Origin: Liolophura sinensis
Taxonomy: Eukaryota; Mollusca; Polyplacophora; Chitonida; Chitonidae
Direction of reading: 5' to 3'
DNA: 64,000 bases
Assembly: GCF_032854445.1 (NCBI RefSeq)
Contig: NW_027018069.1
Coordinates: 31,535-95,534 of the forward strand
Below, in pieces: positions 23,601 through 37,300 of the stretch; the first letter of the stretch is position 1, and each line of letters begins with the position of its first letter. The notes below the pieces were generated by a model. That model saw only the letters and a program-made list of their open reading frames with translations. It did no database searches and was not told where the DNA came from. The translations under genes and the position numbers were made by a program.

Positions 23601-26489
23601 TTGTATATAAAAAAAAACACAAGGTACTTGATACAGTCCGCTGTAAAAAGTACAATTGAACACTGACCCACATCAATAAGGTGCCAAAAGATGCGCAATT
23701 GGGCCAGGCATCTCCAGCTGTTGAAGAAATGCAAATTTCCTTGGTTTCCATGGAGTAAGAGCCGTTGCTGGGCACGTGATCTTGACATCAATGATTATTC
23801 ATTTGTGGCTACAGCCAAAAGTATTGGTCGGAGAGCAACGCGGTTTGCACCATTCGATTTCTCGTCAAAAAATACGTCGGATTAGCCTCTTACCAGCAGC
23901 ATTGGAACAGTTTTTCTACTTTTGGATTTTTGCCTGGTCTTTTTGCGAATTGAAATCGGCTACATTAACTATGTACAATCGCGACTGGTCATTACTATAT
24001 TCAACTTTTCATTATAAGTTATGTGCCCTTCGGTATATCAGACGACGTCAAATCTTTGGGCCAAGCCCATTTAACTCACCCAGCAGTTGTCTTACTTCTA
24101 AGTCGAAGACAAACTCAATGTCTTTATCTACATGTAGAAAAACCACACCATTTGTACATAAAAAAACACAAGGTACTTGATACAGTCCGCTGTAAAAAGT
24201 ACAATTGAACACTGACCCACATCAATAAGGTGCCAAAAGATGCGCAATTGGGCCAGGCATCTCCAGCTGTTGAAAAATTGCAAATTTCCTTGGTTTCCAT
24301 GGAGTAAGAGCCGTTGCTGGGCACGTGATCTTGACATCAATGATTATTCATTTGTGGCTACAGCCAAAAGTATTGGTCGGAGAGCAACGTGGTTTGCACC
24401 ATTCGATTTCTCGTCAAAAAATACGTCGGATTAGCCTCTTACCAGCAGAATTGGAACATTTTTTCCACTTTTGGATTTTTGCCTGGTATTTTGTCTAATT
24501 GAAATCGGCTACATTAACTATGTACAATCGCGACTGGTCATTACTATATTCAACTTTTCATTATAAGTTATGTGCCCTTCGGTAGCCCAGACGACGTCAA
24601 ATCTTTGGGCCAAGCCCATTTAACTCACCCAGCAAATGTCTTACTTCTAAGTCGAAGACAAACTCAATGTCTTTATCTACATGTAGAAAAACCACACCAT
24701 TTGTATATAAAAAAAACACAAGGTACTTGATACAGTCCGCTGTAAAAAGTACAATTGAACACTGACCCACATCAATAAGGTGCCAAAAGATGCGCAATTG
24801 GGCCAGGCATCTCCAGCTGTTGAAAAAATGCAAATTTCCTTGGTTTCCATGGAGTAAGAGCCGTTGCTGGGCACGTGATCTTGACATCAATGATTATTCA
24901 TTTGTGGCTACAGCCAAAAGTATTGGTCGGAGAGCAACGCGGTTTGCACCATTCGATTTCTCGTCAAAAAATACGTCGGATTAGCCTCTTACCAGCAGCA
25001 TTGGAACAGTTTTTCTACTTTTGGATTTTTGCCTGGTCTTTTTGCGAATTGAAATCGGCTACATTAACTATGTACAATCGCGACTGGTCATTACTATATT
25101 CAACTTTTCATTATAAGTTATGTGCCCTTCGGTAGCCCAGACGACGTCAAATCTTTGGGCCAAGCCCATTTAACTCACCCAGCAGTTGTCTTACTTCTAA
25201 GTCGAAGACAAACTCAATGTCTTTATCTACATGTAGAAAAACCACACCATTTGTACATAAAAAAACACAAGGTACTTGATACAGTCCGCTGTAAAAAGTA
25301 CAATTGAACACTGACCCACATCAATAAGGTGCCAAAAGATGCGCAATTGGGCCAGGCATCTCCAGCTGTTGAAAAATTGCAAATTTCCTTGGTTTCCATG
25401 GAGTAAGAGCCGTTGCTGGGCACGTGATCTTGACATCAATGATTATTCATTTGTGGCTACAGCCAAAAGTATTGGTCGGAGAGCAACGTGGTTTGCACCA
25501 TTCGATTTCTCGTCAAAAAATACGTCGGATTAGCCTCTTACCAGCAGAATTGGAACATTTTTTCCACTTTTGGATTTTTGCCTGGTATTTTGTCTAATTG
25601 AAATCGGCTACATTAACTATGTACAATCGCGACTGGTCATTACTATATTCAACTTTTCATTATAAGTTATGTGCCCTTCGGTAGCCCAGACGACGTCAAA
25701 TCTTTGGGCCAAGCCCATTTAACTCACCCAGCAAATGTCTTACTTCTAAGTCGAAGACAAACTCAATGTCTTTATCTACATGTAGAAAAACCACACCATT
25801 TGTATATAAAAAAAACACAAGGTACATGATAAAGTCTGCTGTAAAAAGTACAATTGAACACTGACCCACATCAATAAGGTGCCAAAAGATGCGCAATTGG
25901 GCCGGGCATCTCCAGCTGTTGAAAAATTGCAAATTTCCTTGGTTTCCATGGAGTAAGAGCCGTTGCTGGGCACGTGATCTTGACATCAATGATTATTCAT
26001 TTGTGGCTACAGCCAAAAGTATTGGTCGGAGAGCAACGTGGTTTGCACCATTCGATTTCTCGTCAAAAAATACGTCGGATTAGCCTCTTACCAGCAGCAT
26101 TGGAACAGTTTTTCCACTTTTGGATTTTTGCCTGGTATTTTTTCTAATTGAAATCGGCTACATTAACTATGTACAATCGCGACTGGTCATTACTATATTC
26201 AACTTTTCATTATAAGTTATGTGCCCTTCGGTAGCCCAGACGACGTCAAATCTTTGGGCCAAGCCCATTTAACTCACCCAGCAAATGTCTTACTTCTAAG
26301 TCAAAGGCAAACTCAATGTCTTTATCTACATGTAGAAAAACCACACCATTTGTATATAAAAAAAACACAAGGTACTTGATACAGTCCGCTGTAAAAAGGA
26401 CAATTGAACACTGACCCACATCAATAAGGTGCCAAAAGATGCGCAATTGGGCCAGGCATCTCCAGCTGTTGAAATGTTGAAAATTTGCA
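17684..26489 (+). repeat. Block of cagttg and agaatt unit types
   Basis: Sixteen units. Two new types dominate. One has ttctac, gcgaattg and CAGCAGTTGTC in place of CAGCAAATGTC (17684, 20433, 23734, 24833). The other has CAGCAGAATTGG in place of CAGCAGCATTGG, in four copies with GGAATAGCC for GGATTAGCC (18233, 19333, 19883, 23183, also 24283, 25382). Units 24283-25381 nearly repeat units 23183-24282 with an offset near 1,100. The pair 20983/21533 resembles 25382/25932, sharing ggtattttgtc, tacatgataaagtctgct, GGGCCGGGC and GAAGGC or CAAAGGC; the offset is about 4,399 bp (eight units). Confidence 0.8.
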
Positions 26490-29400
26490 AATTTCCTTGG
26501 TTTCCATGGAGTAAGAGCCGTTGCTGGGCACGTGATCTTGACATCAATGATTATTCATTTGTGGCTACAGCCAAAAGTATTGGTCGGAGAGCAACACGGT
26601 TTGCACCATTGGATTTCTCGTCAAAAAATACGTCGGATTAGCCTCTTACCAGCAGCATTGGAACAGTTTTTCCACTTTTGGATTTTTGCCTGGTATTTTT
26701 TCTAATTGAAATCGGCTACATTAACTATGTACAATCGCGACTGGTCATTACTATATTCAACTTTTCATTATAAGTTATGTGCCCTTCGGTAGCCCAGACG
26801 ACGTCAAATCTTTGGGCCAAGCCCATTTAACTCACCCAGCAAATGTCTTACTTCTAAGTCGAAGACAAACTCAATGTCTTTATCTACATGTAGAAAAACC
26901 ACACCATTTGTATATAAAAAAAACACAAGGTACTTGATACAGTCCGCTGTAAAAAAGTACAATTGAACACTGACCCACATCAATAAGGTGCCAAAAGATG
27001 CGCAATTGGGCCAGGCATCTCCAGCTGTTGAAAAATTGCAAATTTCCTTGGTTTCCATGGAGTAAGAGCCGTTGCTGGGCACGTGATCTTGACATCAATG
27101 ATTATTTATTTGTGGCTACAGCCAAAAGTATTGGTCGGAGAGCAACGCGGTTTGCACCATTCGATTTCTCGTCAAAAAATACGTCGGATTAGCCTCTTAC
27201 CAGCAGCATTGGAACAGTTTTTCCACTTTGGATTTTTCCCTGGTATTTTTTCTAATTGAAATCGGCTACATTAACTATGTACAATCGCGACTGGTCATTA
27301 CTATATTCAACTTTTCATTATAAGTTATGTGCCCTTCGGTAGCCCAGACGACGTCAAATCTTTGGGCCAAGCCCATTTAACTCACCCAGCAGTTGTCTTA
27401 CTTTAAGTCGAAGACAAACTCAATGTCTTTATCTACATGTAGAAAAACCACACCATTTGTATATAAAAAAACACAAGGTACTTGATACAGTCCGCTGTAA
27501 AAAGTACAATTGAACACTAACCCACATCAATAAGGTGCCAAAAGATGCGCAATTGGGCCAGGCATCTCCAGCTGTTGAAAAATTGCAAATTTCCTTGGTT
27601 TCCATGGAGTAAGAGCCGTTGCCGGGCACGTGATCTTGATATCAATGATTATTCATTTGTGGCTACAGCCAAAAGTATTAGTCGGAGAGCAACGCGGTTT
27701 GCACCATTCGATTTCTCGTCAAAAAATACGTCGGATTAGCCTCTTACCAGCAGCATTGGAACAGTTTTTCCACTTTTGGATTTTTGCCTGGTATTTTTTC
27801 TAATTGAAATCGGCTACATTAACTATGTACAATCGCGACTGGTCATTACTATATTCAACTTTTCATTATAAGTTATGTGCCCTTCGGTAGCCCAGACGAC
27901 GTCAAATCTTTGGGCCAAGCCCATTTAACTCACCCAGCAAATGTCTTACTTCTAAGTCGAAGACAAACTCAATGTCTTATCTACATGTAGAAAAACCACA
28001 CCATTTGTATATAAAAAAAAACACAAGGTACTTGATACAGTCCGCTGTAAAAAGTACAATTGAACACTGACCCACATCAATAAGGTGCCAAAAGATGCGC
28101 AATTGGGCCAGGCATCTCCAGCTGTTGAAAAATTGCAAATTCCTTGGTTTCCATGGAGTAAGAGCCGTTGCTGGGCACGTGATCTTGACATCAATGATTA
28201 TTCATTTGTGGCTACAGCCAAAAGTATTGGTAGGAGAGCAACGTGGTTGCACCATTCGATTTCTCGTCAAAAAATACGTCGGATTAGCCTCTTACCAGCA
28301 GCATTGGAACAGTTTTTCTACTTTTGGATTTTTGCCTGGTCTTTTTGCGAATTGAAATGGGCTACATTAACTATGTACAATCGCGACTGGTCATTACTAT
28401 ATTCAACTTTTCATTATAAGTTATGTGCCCTTCGTAGCCCAGACGACGTCAAATCTTTGGGCCAAGCCCATTTAACTCACCAGCAGTTGTCTTACTTCTA
28501 AGTCGAAGACAAACTCAATGTCTTTATCTACATGTAGAAAAACCACACCATTTGTATATAAAAAAAACACAAGGTACTTGATACAGTCCGCTGTAAAAAG
28601 TACAATTGAACACTGACCCACATCAATAAGGTGCCAAAAGATGCGCAATTGGGCCAGGCATCTCCAGCTGTTGAAAAATTGCAAATTTCCTTGGTTTCCA
28701 TGGAGTAAGAGCCGTTGCCGGGCACGTGATCTTGATATCAATGATTATTCATTTGTGGCTACAGCCAAAAGTATTAGTCGGAGAGCAACGCGGTTTTGCA
28801 CCATTCGATTTCTCGTCAAAAAATACGTCGGATTAGCCTCTTACCAGCAGCATTGGAACAGTTTTTCCACTTTTGGATTTTTGCCTGGTATTTTTTCTAA
28901 TTGAAATCGGCTACATTAACTATGTACAATCGCGACTGGTCATTACTATATTCAACTTTTCATTATAAGTTATGTGCCCTTCGGTAGCCCAGACGACGTC
29001 AAATCTTTGGGCCAAGCCCATTTAACTCACCCAGCAAATGTCTTACTTCTAAGTCGAAGACAAACTCAATGTCTTTATCTACATGTAGAAAAACCACACC
29101 ATTTGTATATAAAAAAAACACAAGGTACTTGATACAGTCCGCTGTAAAAAAGTACAATTGAACACTGACCACATCAATAAGGTGCCAAAAGATGCGCAAT
29201 TGGCCAGGCATCTCCAGCTGTTGAAAAATTGCAAATTTCCTTGGTTTCCATGGAGTAAGAGCCGTTGCTGGGCACGTGATCTTGACATCAATGATTATTC
29301 ATTTGTGGCTACAGCCAAAAGTATTGGTCGGAGAGCAACGCGGTTTGCACCATTCGATTTCTCGTCAAAAAATACGTCGGATTAGCCTCTTACCAGCAGC

Positions 29401-29850
29401 ATTGGAGCAGTTTTTCTACTTTTGGATTTTTGCCTGGTCTTTTTGCGAATTGAAATCGGCTACATTAACTATGTACAATCGCGACTGGTCATTACTATAT
29501 TCAACTTTTCATTATAAGTTATGTGCCCTTCGGTAGCCCAGACGACGTCAAATCTTTGGGCCAAGCCCATTTAACTCACCCAGCAGTTGTCTTACTTCTA
29601 AGTCGAAGACAAACTCAATGTCTTTATCTACATGTAGAAAAACCACACCATTTGTATATAAAAAAACACAAGGTACTTGATACAGTCCGCTGTAAAAAGG
29701 ACAATTGAACACTGACCCACATCAATAAGGTGCCAAAAGATACGCAATTGGGCCAGGCATCTCCAGCTGTTGAAAATTTGCAAATTTCCTTGGTTTCCAT
29801 GGAGTAAGAGCCGTTGCTGGCACGTGATCTTGACATCAATGATTATTCAT
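26490..29850 (+). repeat. Units with dense single-base indels (patch 2)
   Basis: Starts near 26490, 27041, 27588, 28138, 28684, 29234 and 29783. One-base indels cluster: CCACTTTGGA near 27,223, CTTACTTTAAGTC near 27,398, GTCTTATCTAC near 27,975, CAAATTCCTTGG near 28,136, GTGGTTGCACC near 28,242, CTTCGTAGCCC near 28,432, GGTTTTGCACC near 28,792, CTGACCACATC near 29,165, ATTGGCCAGG near 29,200 and GCTGGCACG near 29,816. Just before the patch, near 26,471, about 9 bp are inserted (GAAATGTTGAAAATTTGC in place of GAAAAATTGC). Shared variants (TTGCCGGGCACG with TTGATATCAATG at 27,620, 28,717 and 31,465) show that these units belong to the five-unit block to their right. Confidence 0.75.
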
Positions 29851-31431
29851 TTGTGGCTACAGCCAAAAGTATTGGTCGGAGAGCAACGCGATTTGCACCA
29901 TTCGATTTCTCGTCAAAAGATACGTCGTATTAGCCTCTTACCAGCAGCATTGGTACAGTTTTTCCACTTTTGGATTTTTGCCTGGTATTTTTTCTAATTG
30001 AAATCGGCTACATTAACTATGTACAATCGCGACTGGTCATTACTATATTCAACTTTTCATTATAAGTTATGTGCCCTTCGGTAGCCCAGACGACGTCAAA
30101 TCTTTGGGCCAAGCCCATTTAACTCACCCAGCAAATGTCTTACTTCTAAGTCGAAGACAAACTCAATGTCTTTATCTACATGTAGAAAAACCACACCATT
30201 TGTATATAAAAAAAACACAAGGTACTTGATACAGTCCGCTGTAAAAAGTACAATTGAACACTGACCCACATCAATAAGGTGCCAAAAGATGCGCAATTGG
30301 GCCAGGCATCTCCAGCTGTTGAAAAATTGCAAATTTCCTTGGTTTCCATGGAGTAAGAGCCGTTGCTGGGCACGTGATCTTGACATCAATGATTATTCAT
30401 TTGTGGCTACAGCCAAAAGTATTGGTCGGAGAGCAACGTGGTTTGCACCATTCGATTTCTCGTCAAAAAATACGTCGGATTAGCCTCTTACCAGCAGCAT
30501 TGGAACAATTTTTCTACTTTTGGATTTTTGCCTGGTCTTTTTGCGAATTGAAATCGGCTACATTAACTATGTACAATCGCGACTGGTCATTACTATATTC
30601 AACTTTTCATTATAAGTTATGTGCCCTTCGGTAGCCCAGACGACGTCAAATCTTTGGGCCAAGCCCATTTAACTCACCCAGCAGTTGTCTTACTTCTAAG
30701 TCGAAGACAAACTCAATGTCTTTATCTACATGTAGAAAAACCACACCATTTGTATATAAAAAAAACACAAGGTACTTGATACAGTCCGCTGTAAAAAGTA
30801 CAATTGAACACTGACCCACATCAATAAGGTGCCAAAAGATGCGCAATTGGGCCAGGCATCTCCAGCTGTTGAAAAATTGCAAATTTCCTTGGTTTCCATG
30901 GAGTAAGAGCCGTTGCTGGGCACGTGATCTTGACATCAATGATTATTCATTTGTGGCTACAGCCAAAAGTATTGGTCGGAGAGCAACGTGGTTTGCACCA
31001 TTCGATTTCTCGTCAAAAAATACGTCGGATTAGCCTCTTACCAGCAGCATTGGAACAGTTTTTCTACTTTTGGATTTTTGCCTGGTCTTTTTGCGAATTG
31101 AAATCGGCTACATTAACTATGTACAATCGCGACTGGTCATTACTATATTCAACTTTTCATTATAAGTTATGTGCCCTTCGGTAGCCCAGACGACGTCAAA
31201 TCTTTGGGCCAAGCCCATTTAACTCACCCAGCAGTTGTCTTACTTCTAAGTCGAAGACAAACTCAATGTCTTTATCTACATGTAGAAAAACCACACCATT
31301 TGTATATAAAAAAAACACAAGGTACTTGATACAGTCCGCTGTAAAAAGTACAATTGAACACTGACCCACATCAATAAGGTGCCAAAAGATGCGCAATTGG
31401 GCCAGGCATCTCCAGCTGTTGAAAAATTGCA
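28684..31431 (+). repeat. Five-unit block, left domain, copy 1 (2,748 bp)
   Basis: Units at 28684, 29234, 29783, 30332 and 30882. Diagnostic variants in order: TTGCCGGGC with TTGATATCAATG and TTAGTCGG in the first unit; CAGCAGTTGTC in the second; GGACAATTG, GATACGCAATT and CAGTTTTT after TTGGTA in the third; then two units with ttctac and gcgaattg. The same order recurs in the next 2.6 kb. The left part of this copy lies in indel-rich patch 2. Confidence 0.8.
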
Positions 31432-34030
31432 AATTTCCTTGGTTTCCATGGAGTAAGAGCCGTTGCCGGGCACGTGATCTTGATATCAATGATTATTCAT
31501 TTGTGGCTACAGCCAAAAGTATTAGTCGGAGAGCAACGCGGTTTGCACCATTCGATTTCTCGTCAAAAAATACGTCGGATTAGCCTCTTACCAGCAGCAT
31601 TGGAACAGTTTTTCCACTTTTGGATTTTTGCCTGGTATTTTTTCTAATTGAAATCGGCTACATTAACTATGTACAATCGCGACTGGTCATTACTATATTC
31701 AACTTTTCATTATAAGTTATGTGCCCTTCGGTAGCCCAGACGACGTCAAATCTTTGGGCCAAGCCCATTTAACTCACCCAGCAAATGTCTTACTTCTAAG
31801 TCGAAGACAAACTCAATGTCTTTATCTACATGTAGAAAAACCACACCATTTGTATATAAAAAAAACACAAGGTACTTGATACAGTCCGCTGTAAAAAGTA
31901 CAATTGAACACTGACCCACATCAATAAGGTGCCAAAAGATGCGCAATTGGGCCAGGCATCTCCAGCTGTTGAAAAATTGCAAATTTCCTTGGTTTCCATG
32001 GAGTAAGAGCCGTTGCTGGGCACGTGATCTTGACATCAATGATTATTCATTTGTGGCTACAGCCAAAAGTATTGGTCGGAGAGCAACGCGGTTTGCACCA
32101 TTCGATTTCTCGTCAAAAAATACGTCGGATTAGCCTCTTACCAGCAGCATTGGAACAGTTTTTCTACTTTTGGATTTTTGCCTGGTCTTTTTGCGAATTG
32201 AAATCGGCTACATTAACTATGTACAATCGCGACTGGTCATTACTATATTCAACTTTTCATTATAAGTTATGTGCCCTTCGGTAGCCCAGACGACGTCAAA
32301 TCTTTGGGCCAAGCCCATTTAACTCACCCAGCAGTTGTCTTACTTCTAAGTCGAAGACAAACTCAATGTCTTTATCTACATGTAGAAAAACCACACCATT
32401 TGTATATAAAAAAAACACAAGGTACTTGATACAGTCCGCTGTAAAAAGGACAATTGAACACTGACCCACATCAATAAGGTGCCAAAAGATACGCAATTGG
32501 GCCAGGCATCTCCAGCTGTTGAAAATTTGCAAATTTCCTTGGTTTCCATGGAGTAAGAGCCGTTGCTGGGCACGTGATCTTGACATCAATAATTATTCAT
32601 TTGTGGCTACAGCCAAAAGTATTGGTCGGAGAGCAACGCGATTTGCACCATTCGATTTCTCGTCAAAAAATACGTCGGATTAGCCTCTTACCAGCAGCAT
32701 TGGTACAGTTTTTCCACTTTTGGATTTTTGCCTGGTATTTTTTCTAATTGAAATCGGCTACATTAACTATGTACAATCGCGACTGGTCATTACTATATTC
32801 AACTTTTCATTATAAGTTATGTGCCCTTCGGTAGCCCAGACGACGTCAAATCTTTGGGCCAAGCCCATTTAACTCACCCAGCAAATGTCTTACTTCTAAG
32901 TCGAAGACAAACTCAATGTCTTTATCTACATGTAGAAAAACCACACCATTTGTATATAAAAAAAACACAAGGTACTTGATACAGTCCGCTGTAAAAAGTA
33001 CAATTGAACACTGACCCACATCAATAAGGTGCCAAAAGATGCGCAATTGGGCCAGGCATCTCCAGCTGTTGAAAAATTGCAAATTTCCTTGGTTTCCATG
33101 GAGTAAGAGCCGTTGCTGGGCACGTGATCTTGACATCAATGATTATTCATTTGTGGCTACAGCCAAAAGTATTGGTCGGAGAGCAACGTGGTTTGCACCA
33201 TTCGATTTCTCGTCAAAAAATACGTCGGATTAGCCTCTTACCAGCAGCATTGGAACAGTTTTTCTACTTTTGGATTTTTCCCTGGTCTTTTTGCGAATTG
33301 AAATCGGCTACATTAACTATGTACAATCGCGACTGGTCATTACTATATTCAACTTTTCATTATAAGTTATGTGCCCTTCGGTAGCCCAGACGACGTCAAA
33401 TCTTTGGGCCAAGCCCATTTAACTCACCCAGCAGTTGTCTTACTTCTAAGTCGAAGACAAACTCAATGTCTTTATCTACATGTAGAAAAACCACACCATT
33501 TGTATATAAAAAAAACACAAGGTACTTGATACAGTCCGCTGTAAAAAGTACAATTGAACACTGACCCACATCAATAAGGTGCCAAAAGATGCGCAATTGG
33601 GCCAGGCATCTCCAGCTGTTGAAAAATTGCAAATTTCCTTGGTTTCCATGGAGTAAGAGCCGTTGCTGGGCACGTGATCTTGACATCAATGATTATTCAT
33701 TTGTGGCTACAGCCAAAAGTATTGGTCGGACAGCAACGTGGTTTGCACCATTCGATTTCTCGTCAAAAAATACGTCGGATTAGCCTCTTACCAGCAGCAT
33801 TGGAACAGTTTTTCTACTTTTGGATTTTTGCCTGGTCTTTTTGCGAATTGAAATCGGCTACATTAACTATGTACAATCGCGACTGGTCATTACTATATTC
33901 AACTTTTCATTATAAGTTATGTGCCCTTCGGTAGCCCAGACGACGTCAAATCTTTGGGCCAAGCCCATTTAACTCACCCAGCAGTTGTCTTACTTCTAAG
34001 TCGAAGACAAACTCAATGTCTTTATCACAT
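31432..34030 (+). repeat. Five-unit block, left domain, copy 2
   Basis: Units at 31432, 31982, 32532, 33082 and 33632 match units 28684-30882 in the same order, each offset by 2,748-2,750 bp. Private differences include TTTTTCCCTGG near 33,277 and GGACAGCAAC near 33,728. The fifth unit is cut near 34,030, where right-domain sequence begins. This copy is clean, so it is the better reference for the block. Confidence 0.82.
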
Positions 34031-34340
34031 GTAGAAAAACCACACCATTTGTATATAAAAAAACACAAGTTACTTGATACAGTCTGCTGTAAAAAGTACA
34101 ATTGAACACTGACCCACATCAATAAGGTGCCAAAAGATGCGCAATTGGGCCAGGCATCTCCAGCTGTTGAAAAATTGCAAATTTCCTTGGTTTTCATGGA
34201 GTAAGAGCCGTTGCTGGGCACGTGATCTTGACATCATTGATTATTCATTTGTGGCTACAGCCAAAAGTATTGGTCGCAGAGCAACGCGGTTTGCACCATT
34301 TAATTTGTCGTCACAAAATACGTCGGATTAGCCTCTTACC
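34020..34340 (+). other. Boundary between left and right array domains
   Basis: Within one unit, left-domain variants (CAGCAGTTGTC near 33,981) are followed by right-domain variants (ACACAAGTTACTTG with TCTGCT near 34,068). A one-base loss (TTTATCACATG near 34,021) lies at the switch. The next unit (34180) is itself chimeric: its first part has GGTTTTCATGG, GGTCGCAGAG and TTTGTCGTCAC as in the units at 50686 and 53988, while its second part has CACTTTTTGA, gcgaattg and AACTTTGTAC as in D-type units. Two exchanges within 0.4 kb mark this as an old recombination boundary or an assembly join. Confidence 0.75.
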
Positions 34341-37300
34341 AGCAGCATTGGAACAGTTTTTCCACTTTTTGATTTTTGCCTGGTCTTTTTGCGAATTGAA
34401 ATCGGCTACATTAACTTTGTACAATCGCGACTGGTCATTACTATATTCAACTTTTCATTATAAGTTATGTGCCCTTCGGTAGCCCAGACGACGTCAAATC
34501 TTTGGGCCATGCCCATTTAACTCACCCAGCAAATGTCTTACTTCTAAGTCGAAGACAAACTCAATGTCTTTATCTACATGTAGAAAAACCACACCGTTTG
34601 TATATAAAAAAAAACACAAGGTACTTGATACAGTCTGCTGTAAAAAGTACAATTGAACACTGACCCACATCAATAAGGTGCCAAAAGATGCGCAGTTGGG
34701 CCAGGCATCTCCAGCTGTTGAAAAATTGCAAATTTCCTTGGTTTCCATGGAGTAAGAGCCGTTGCTGGGCACGTGATCTTGACATCAATGATTATTCATT
34801 TGTGGCTACAGCCAAAAGTATTGGTCGGAGAGCAACGCGGTTTGCACCATTCGATTTCTCGTCAAAAAATACGTCGGATTAGCCTCTTACCAGCAGCATT
34901 GGAACAGTTTTTTTACTTTTGGATTTTTGCCTAGTCTTTTTTCTAATTGAAATCGGCTACATTAACTTTGTACAATCGCGACTGGTCATTACTATATTCA
35001 ACTTTTCATTATAAGTTATGTGCCCTTCGGTAGCCCAGACGACGTCAAATCTTTGGGCCAAGCCCATTTAACTCACCCAGCAAATGTCTTACTTCTAAGT
35101 CGAAGACAAACTCAATGTCTTTATCTACATGTAGAAAAACCACACCATTTGTATATAAAAAAACACAAGGTACATGATACAGTCTGCTGTAAAAAAGTAC
35201 AATTGAACACTGACCCACATCAATAAGGTGCCAAAAGATGCGCAATTGGGCCAGGCATCTGCAGCTGTTGAAAAATTGCAAATTTCCTTGGTTTCCATGG
35301 AGTAAGAGCCGTTGCTGGGCACGTGATCTTGACATCAATGATTATTCATTTGTGGCTACAGCCAAAAGTATTAGTCGGAGAGCAACGCGGTTTGCACCAT
35401 TCGATTTCTCGTCAAAAAATACGTCGGATTAGCCTCTTACCAGCAGCATTGGAACAGTTTTTCCACTTTTGGATTTTTGCCTGGTATTTTTTCTAATTGA
35501 AATCGGCTACATTAACTATGTACAATCGCGACTGGTCATTACTATATTCAACTTTTCATTATAAGTTATGTGCCCTTCGGTAACCCAGACGACGTCAAAT
35601 CTTTGGGCCAAGCCCATTTAACTCACCCAGCAAATGTCTTACTTCTAAGTCGAAGACAAACTCAATGTCTTTATCTACATGTAGAAAAACCACACCATTT
35701 GTATATAAAAAAACACAAGGTACATGATACAGTCTGCTGTAAAAAAGTACAATTGAACATTGACCCACATCAATAAGGTGCCAAAAGATGCGCAATTGGG
35801 CCAGGCATCTCCAGCTGTTGAAAAATTGCAAATTTCCTTGGTTTCCATGGAGTAAGAGCCGTTGCTGGGCACGTGATCTTGACATCAATGATTATTCATT
35901 TGTGGCTACAGCCAAAAGTATTGGTCGGAGAGCAACGCGGTTTGCACCATTCGATTTCTCGTCAAAATATACGTCGGATTAGCCTCTTACCAGCAGCATT
36001 GGAACAGTTTTTCCATTTTTGGATTTTTGCCTGGTCTTTTTGCGAATTGAAAATCGGCTACATTAGCTTTGTACAATCGCGACTGGTCATTACTATATTC
36101 AACTTTTCATTATAAGTTATGTGCCCTTCGGTAGCCCAGACGACGTCAAATCTTTGGGCCAAGCCCATTTAACTCACCCAGCAAATGTCTTACTTCTAAG
36201 TCGAAGACAAACTCAATGTCTTTATCTACATGTAGAAAAACCACACCGTTTGTATATAAAAAAAACACAAGGTACTTGATACAGTCTGCTGTAAAAAGTA
36301 CAATTGAACACTGACCCACATCAATAAGGTGCCAAAAGATGCGCAGTTGGGCCAGGCATCTCCAGCTGTTGAAAAATTGCAAATTTCCTTGGTTTCCATG
36401 GAGTAAGAGCCGTTGCTGGGCACGTGATCTTGACATCAATGATTATTCATTTGTGGCTACAGGCAAAAGTATTGGTCGGAGAGCAACGCGGTTTGCACCA
36501 TTCGATTTCTCGTCAAAAAATACGTCGGATTAGCCTCCTTCCAGCAGCATTGGAACAGTTTTTCTACTTTTGGATTTTTACCTGGTCTTTTTGCGAATTG
36601 AAATCGGCTACATTAACTATGTACAATCGCGACTGGTCATTACTATATTCAACATTTTATTATAAGTTATGTGCCCTTCGGTAACCCAGACGACGTCAAA
36701 TCTTTGGGCCAAGCCCATTTAACTCACCCAGCAAATGACTTACTTCTAAGTCGAAGACAAACTCAATGTCTTTATCTACATGTAGAAAAACCACACCATT
36801 TGTATATAAAAAAACACAAGGTACATGATACAGTCTGCTGTAAAAAAGTACAATTGAACACTGACCCACATCAATAAGGTGCCAAAAGATGCGCAATTGG
36901 GCCAGGCATCTCCAGCTGTTGAAAAATTGCAAATTTCCTTGGTTTCCATGGAGTAAGAGCCGTTGCTGGCCACGTGATCTTGACATCAATGATTATTCAT
37001 TTGTGGCTACAGCCAAAAGTATTAGTCGGAGAGCAACGCGGTTTGCACCATTCGATTTCTCGTCCAAAATATACGTCGGATTAGCCTCTTACCAGCAGCA
37101 TTGGAACAGTTTTTTTACTTTTGGATTTTTGCCTGGTCTTTTTTCTAATTGAAATCGGCTACATTAACTATGTACAATCGCGACTGGTCATTACTATATT
37201 CAACTTTTCATTATAAGTTATGTGCCCTTCGGTAGCCCAGACGACGTCAAATCTTTGGGCCAAGCCCATTTAACTCACCCAGCAAATGTCTTACTTCTAA

